31,539 bases of DNA from IMG/VR virus record IMGVR_UViG_3300047546_000774, positions 1-31,539 of that record; one strand, 5' to 3'. The position numbers and the translations under genes were made by a program. The DNA comes from a virus. Shown here piece after piece: positions 28,500 through 31,539 of the stretch. A model generated the notes under the pieces. That model saw only the letters and a program-made list of their open reading frames with translations. It ran no database searches and was not told where the DNA came from. The first letter of the stretch is position 1. The number at the start of each line of letters is the position of its first letter.

Positions 28500-28827
28500 C
28501 TACCGCCTTTTCACTCAAGCCCGAACTGCCAAGAGCCTTTGTTGCCAAACGCTCAATGACTGCGCCATTCTTTGAAAGAATCGCTTCGCGGTCTTTTTCT
28601 GTAAAGACTGGTAAACCCGATTCAGGGTCAAACACAGTTGCGATAACTGTCTTTGCGTACATATTCGAGACATCCACTTTTTCTGCCGAAGAAACTCCCT
28701 CAGTAAGTGTTGCTCTTTGCGCCGCTGTCATCGAACGGATTTCAACGGTGACTCCCCATTCAGGAACTTCTACAAGTTCCTTGGTGATGTCATCTGCGCT
28801 AAAGATTTTGTCGCGTAATGCTGTCAT
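28465..28827 (-). CDS. Tail assembly chaperone, short form (gpG-like)
   Basis: A 120-residue protein with the layout of siphovirus tail assembly chaperones: beta-strands (VEVPEWGVTVEIRSMTAAQR), a helical middle and a charged end. It sits between the tail-tube genes and the tape measure, the classical place for the G/GT pair. AAGGAG precedes the ATG by 7 nt. Most ribosomes should stop at the TGA at 28467-28465; a fraction should shift by +1 to make the longer form needed to handle the tape measure. Confidence 0.85.
   Translation of the reverse strand: MTALRDKIFSADDITKELVEVPEWGVTVEIRSMTAAQRATLTEGVSSAEKVDVSNMYAKTVIATVFDPESGLPVFTEKDREAILSKNGAVIERLATKALGSSGLSEKAVDESQARFPKES
28467..28499 (-). other. 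Programmed ribosomal frameshift window
   Basis: The two frames are both open only between the +1-frame stop TAG (28502-28500) and the 0-frame stop TGA (28467-28465). Candidate slippery sites in this window: TTT-C (Phe TTT to TTC) at 28482-28479, and AAA-G (Lys AAA to AAG) at 28476-28473. Both let one tRNA re-pair one base ahead, consistent with a +1 shift. Confidence 0.65.
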
Positions 28828-28889
28828 TTCTTTTCTCCTTGGACACTAGATTGGTCACGACTTATTTAGTTTTTTTGAATCAATCCCTA

Positions 28890-29306
28890 TTAGGACCAAG
28901 TACCGCGTGTTACGGCACCTGTTACTTGGAATTCAGCAGAGTATGTCACTACATCTCCGATAGCACCACTCTTCTCGTAAGAAGTTAGGTAGCACTCTCC
29001 GCTGTACTTGACATAGGTGCTTGTTGAACCTTCAGGACCATACTCGAATGAAACAGAAGCCGCTTGACCAAGAATTGCCGCCAAGTGAGCATCAACTGTC
29101 GCATCCCAGTTTCCTGACACGCTGATTGTTGAGTCGGTCAATCCAACAACATAAGACTTTGCGGAACTACCGAAAGCGGAAGTTTCTGCGGTGTCTACTG
29201 ATTGTGGAAATGAGACATCAGTTAGGGTGTTGCTAATATCGGTAAGGGTGCCACCTGAATTATCTACTTTGAATACGGTGGATTTACCATGACGAAATGT
29301 AGGCAT
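28890..29306 (-). CDS. Major tail protein, short paralogue
   Basis: A 138-residue tail-tube protein. It shares with the next gene upstream the opening MPTFRHGK and the stretch SVDTAETSAFGSSAKSYVVG, then a similar D-x-T-(V/I)-S-x-x-G strand. Tail-tube proteins stack in rings around the tape measure. Whether this short form, the long form, or both build the tube is not clear from sequence. It is separated from the long paralogue by 3 nt. The 62 nt downstream to the chaperone gene show no clear terminator. Confidence 0.82.
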   Translation of the reverse strand: MPTFRHGKSTVFKVDNSGGTLTDISNTLTDVSFPQSVDTAETSAFGSSAKSYVVGLTDSTISVSGNWDATVDAHLAAILGQAASVSFEYGPEGSTSTYVKYSGECYLTSYEKSGAIGDVVTYSAEFQVTGAVTRGTWS

Positions 29307-29309
29307 TTT

Positions 29310-30041
29310 TTACCTCCTAGTAAAAGCCACCACAGGGGTAGCCGAGCCTGTTGAACCTGCGACTGTGTAGTTCACTCGTAGGTATCGGTTTACGGTTGTG
29401 CCACTAGCAACTTCAATTCTTTCTGAAGTTTTTGAAGTGCTAGTTACGGTTGTGAAAGTCACCAAGTCAGCGTAAGTTGAGTTATCTGCTGAATGTTGAA
29501 TCTTGACCGTGATGTTTCCATTGCGTGTATTTACTGGAACTGAGAGATAACCTGCTCCACCGTTAGCGGTTGATGCTCCGTTATCAACTGCGGTTCCGTT
29601 TCCAGTCGCCGTTACTGCTGAACCTGAAGAAAGAATCTTTCCGTGTTCAACTGCGTTGGTAGATTGGAATTCTGCGCTTGCTTGGACAATATCCGCGATG
29701 GCACTTGAAACCTCGTAGGATGTGTCGTCTGCTTGGAGCATGATTGCTCCAGTTCCGTTTGAGTGACCTTCAACAGCCACAATAACTTTTTGCTTTGTTG
29801 CGCTTCCAAGAACGGAAGCAAAGTATTGGTCAGTACCAGTTGAAGCGGTTGATTCAAACATACCGCCAAGGGATACTGTTCCATCACGATGACCGACTAC
29901 ATAAGTTTTTGCGCTAGTACCAAAAGCGCTGGTTTCAGCGGTATCAACTGAGGTTGTCGCGCTTACATCATTGAAATATGTAGAAAAATCGTATTGGTCA
30001 ATAAAGACATTGATATTTTTACCATGACGAAATGTAGGCAT
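29310..30041 (-). CDS. Major tail protein, long paralogue with extra domain
   Basis: A 243-residue protein whose first ~135 residues are a tail-tube domain related to the short paralogue (MPTFRHGK, SVDTAETSAFGTSAKTYVVG). The last ~105 residues form an additional beta-domain (LSVPVNTRNGNITVKIQHSA, DLVTFTTVTSTSKTSERIEV, YLRVNYTVAGS), typical of the Ig- or discoidin-like decorations that stick out from tails and may bind host surfaces. The pair could be used in different ratios along the tail. Confidence 0.85.
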   Translation of the reverse strand: MPTFRHGKNINVFIDQYDFSTYFNDVSATTSVDTAETSAFGTSAKTYVVGHRDGTVSLGGMFESTASTGTDQYFASVLGSATKQKVIVAVEGHSNGTGAIMLQADDTSYEVSSAIADIVQASAEFQSTNAVEHGKILSSGSAVTATGNGTAVDNGASTANGGAGYLSVPVNTRNGNITVKIQHSADNSTYADLVTFTTVTSTSKTSERIEVASGTTVNRYLRVNYTVAGSTGSATPVVAFTRR

Positions 30042-30292
30042 TATTCATCGCCCTCTTCTGCTTCGGCTGGTGAGGCTTCGGCGACTGGTTCTTCTATGAT
30101 TGGTTCTTCAACTTTAGGAGCCTCAACCTTTGGCTCTTCTACTACTTTGGCTGGTTTGTCAGCATCTTCGATAATGCCTGAATCCAAAAGCCACTTGATT
30201 GCGGTTGCTGGTAAATCTTCAACAATCTTTCCAGCCTCGGCGCGTTTATTGGGAGGGTAATCGATACCCTGTAAGACTCGATAGCGAGCCAT
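30041..30292 (-). CDS. Conserved-type phage protein with acidic tail, 83 residues
   Basis: An 83-residue protein. The first ~42 residues (ARYRVLQGIDYPPNKRAEAG, then LPATAIKWLLDSGIIE) are a short module seen in many phages near head-tail or tail genes, often with a Y-P-x-x-x-R-x-x-x-G core. The rest is a Glu/Pro/Val/Ala repeat ending in acids (VEEPKVEAPKVEEPIIEEPV). GGAGG lies upstream of the ATG. Probably a virion or assembly factor; the function is unknown. Confidence 0.75.
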   Translation of the reverse strand: MARYRVLQGIDYPPNKRAEAGKIVEDLPATAIKWLLDSGIIEDADKPAKVVEEPKVEAPKVEEPIIEEPVAEASPAEAEEGDE

Positions 30293-30408
30293 CTAAACCT
30301 CCTCCGTGACAGCACATGGGTAACCCAAGTAACCGTCAGGTCACTCGGACACGGAAGAGACGAAAAACTCGGGCGACTAGCGCACAGTAGGTCTAGTGTA
30401 GCGCATAC
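30293..30408. other. Intergenic gap between the OB-like gene and the tail operon
   Basis: 116 nt with no gene that I can support. It contains TGGGTAACCCA, an 11-bp palindrome, two GTAACC copies close by, and imperfectly pairing GCGC arms near 30375-30402. None matches the AAC-N4-GTT operator, and no good -10 box is clear. It may hold the late promoter for the tail operon or part of a terminator, which I cannot decide. Confidence 0.4.
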
Positions 30409-31539
30409 TTATTTTGATACTAATTCTTTTGCTACGACTTTTTTGACTCTTGATAAGAGCGTCGAGAAGGTTCCTTTGTACTCATCGATACCCTTGACTG
30501 TTCCCTTGATTATGAACTCGTCGCCAATTTCAGCCCTGAAAGAGTATCCTGAATCAAACCATTTGACTTTGTAATCTCCGCTTTCAAAAGTCCAAAGAGT
30601 CGTACTGCCGAACTGAGTCTCGAAGGTGTTGCTTGATAAGACCTTGACTGGCAACTCGACGCGCTCGCCAACTGGAGCAATCTGCTCAGACTTGTAAACC
30701 TTGGCTGTTTCCTTGGCAATCTCTTGCTCAATCAATTTCTGTTGAGCCTTGATTGCTGAAATAAAGATTCCGATTGTTTCGTAGCGTTGATACTGTAACT
30801 GAGCCACAGCCCGTAGATTCTGAGCGTAACTAGAATCGCCTTCGAATTTCTGAGCAAACTCGATAATAGCCTGACCCTCGGCTTTTTCTGCCTCGGAGAA
30901 CTCGGTGCCATAGATTTTCTCTAATTCAGCCTTGCGACTATAAGAGCCGAAGAAGTAATCCAAGACCGTACCTTTTGTAATTTCCTTGATGTATCCGATG
31001 TCCTTGACTACCTTGACTGCCAAGGTTGCTACGCTCAAAGTTCCGATACCTGAGAATCCGACTCCGAAGTTACCGCCAAACTCTTCTTCGAAATCTTGTT
31101 CGGTGACCAACGCGGTTGCTGAAAAATCCCAACCTAAAAAGTCTTTGATACAAGTTGAGCCGACCTGCTTGATGGTTCCTGATTCTTCATGCTGGACAAA
31201 CAAAACACTTTTGCGAGCGCGATTGGTTTGGCAATGCTCGCAGTAACCTACCTTGACATCGCTTGGCTTGATTTCAGTCGAACCAGCAATCGAGCGGGTC
31301 AAAACCTGACCTTCGATTACTTCAGCAACAGCCAAGAATTTGTAGCCGTTGTATTTGACTGCTTCGCCTTCAATAATAAGAACTGGATATTCATAAACAA
31401 TCCCATTGACGATTTCTTCACGGGATTCGATACGACAAGTAAAGCCACCGCTCAAGCCCTTGCGCTTACCGCGCTCGGCAATCTTTTGAGCCTTAGCAAG
31501 AGTTTTCTCCACATTGACGCTGGAGATTCTAAACTCTCT
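30409..31539 (-). CDS. Zinc-finger/OB-like conserved protein, 5' end missing
   Basis: At least 376 residues; the frame stays open to the window edge without a convincing ribosome-binding site at the GTG at 31512, so I take the gene to continue outside. Residues near REFRISSVNVEKTLAKAQ look like the normal N-terminal part. A zinc-finger-like CEHCQTNRARKSVLFVQHEE, then VGSTCIKDFLG, lies at ~90-130. The C-terminal ~85 residues (RVELPVKVLSSNTFETQFGS, YKVKWFDSG, GTVKGIDEYKG) resemble an OB fold of single-strand DNA-binding proteins. I recall relatives in plasmids and phages of actinobacteria. Role in DNA metabolism is inferred. Confidence 0.72.
   Translation of the reverse strand, partial: REFRISSVNVEKTLAKAQKIAERGKRKGLSGGFTCRIESREEIVNGIVYEYPVLIIEGEAVKYNGYKFLAVAEVIEGQVLTRSIAGSTEIKPSDVKVGYCEHCQTNRARKSVLFVQHEESGTIKQVGSTCIKDFLGWDFSATALVTEQDFEEEFGGNFGVGFSGIGTLSVATLAVKVVKDIGYIKEITKGTVLDYFFGSYSRKAELEKIYGTEFSEAEKAEGQAIIEFAQKFEGDSSYAQNLRAVAQLQYQRYETIGIFISAIKAQQKLIEQEIAKETAKVYKSEQIAPVGERVELPVKVLSSNTFETQFGSTTLWTFESGDYKVKWFDSGYSFRAEIGDEFIIKGTVKGIDEYKGTFSTLLSRVKKVVAKELVSK

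Noticed and set aside
28828-28889. Possible terminator between the short tail-tube gene and the chaperone gene
   Set aside because: There is an A/T run, but no stem of useful length precedes it; the tail operon probably reads through.
1-31539. tRNA genes, CRISPR arrays, insertion sequences, integrase and attachment sites
   Set aside because: No cloverleaf-like segments in the few gaps, no regularly spaced repeats, no transposase or recombinase motifs; repeats found are operators or in-gene repeats.

Overview
This window reads as part of the genome of a tailed double-stranded DNA phage with a long, probably siphovirus-type tail. It contains terminase subunits, a 1347-residue tape measure, tail-tube proteins, an endolysin and a holin. 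Most coding is gap-free, with ATGA, GTGA or TAATG start/stop overlaps. The host is probably an actinobacterium: a TIGR04338-like metallopeptidase, a DUF7455-like zinc protein, a proteasome-beta/HslV-like protein and an actinophage-style holin all point that way. Base composition looks moderate to low in GC by eye, which would suit freshwater actinobacteria such as Nanopelagicales; that host assignment is inference. No integrase, portal, capsid, tRNA or CRISPR was seen. The window is open at both ends, with partial genes at each.

Layout. 1-1584 (+): the 3' end of a very long Pro/Ser/Thr/Glu-rich protein and a small membrane protein. 1526-2403 (-): a holin-like membrane protein and a zinc metallopeptidase. 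2585-7307 (+): an early-type cluster of tiny genes, many with zinc ribbons, ending with a histone-deacetylase-family amidohydrolase, a proteasome-like Ntn hydrolase and a small membrane protein, closed by a strong terminator. 7375-8133 (-): three small genes. 8261-10408 (+): a second set of small early genes. 10403-19741 (-): a long operon carrying Gam-like and ERF recombination proteins, replication proteins, HNH and RusA-type nucleases, a cytosine-C5 DNA methyltransferase, a CmoA-like carboxy-SAM synthase homologue, a double-ParB protein and the terminase. 19798-30292 (-): lysis and tail module. 30409-31539 (-): a partial zinc/OB-like protein.

Main result. The cytosine-C5 methyltransferase gene (14625-15695) overlaps a gene (13991-14638) whose product resembles CmoA, the enzyme that makes carboxy-S-adenosylmethionine. 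In the methyltransferase, the near-invariant motif X Asn (the GN of GNS/GNA) is Arg338. From memory, a substitution of that same Asn by a basic residue lets the bacterial enzyme M.MpeI use carboxy-SAM and make 5-carboxymethylcytosine. The pair therefore looks like a natural two-gene DNA carboxymethylation system that would alter phage cytosines, perhaps to evade restriction. This is inference from sequence and needs biochemical proof.

Regulation. At least eight transcription units start with the same cassette: a palindrome of form AAC-N4-GTT (usually AACCCCAGTT), 3-4 nt, a TATACT-like -10 box, then GAGAGGAG and the start codon. A ninth, diverged copy precedes the deacetylase, and a related site matching the Gram-positive LexA box lies before the 7375-8133 cluster. 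One phage or host regulator probably controls the early programme on both strands through these sites.
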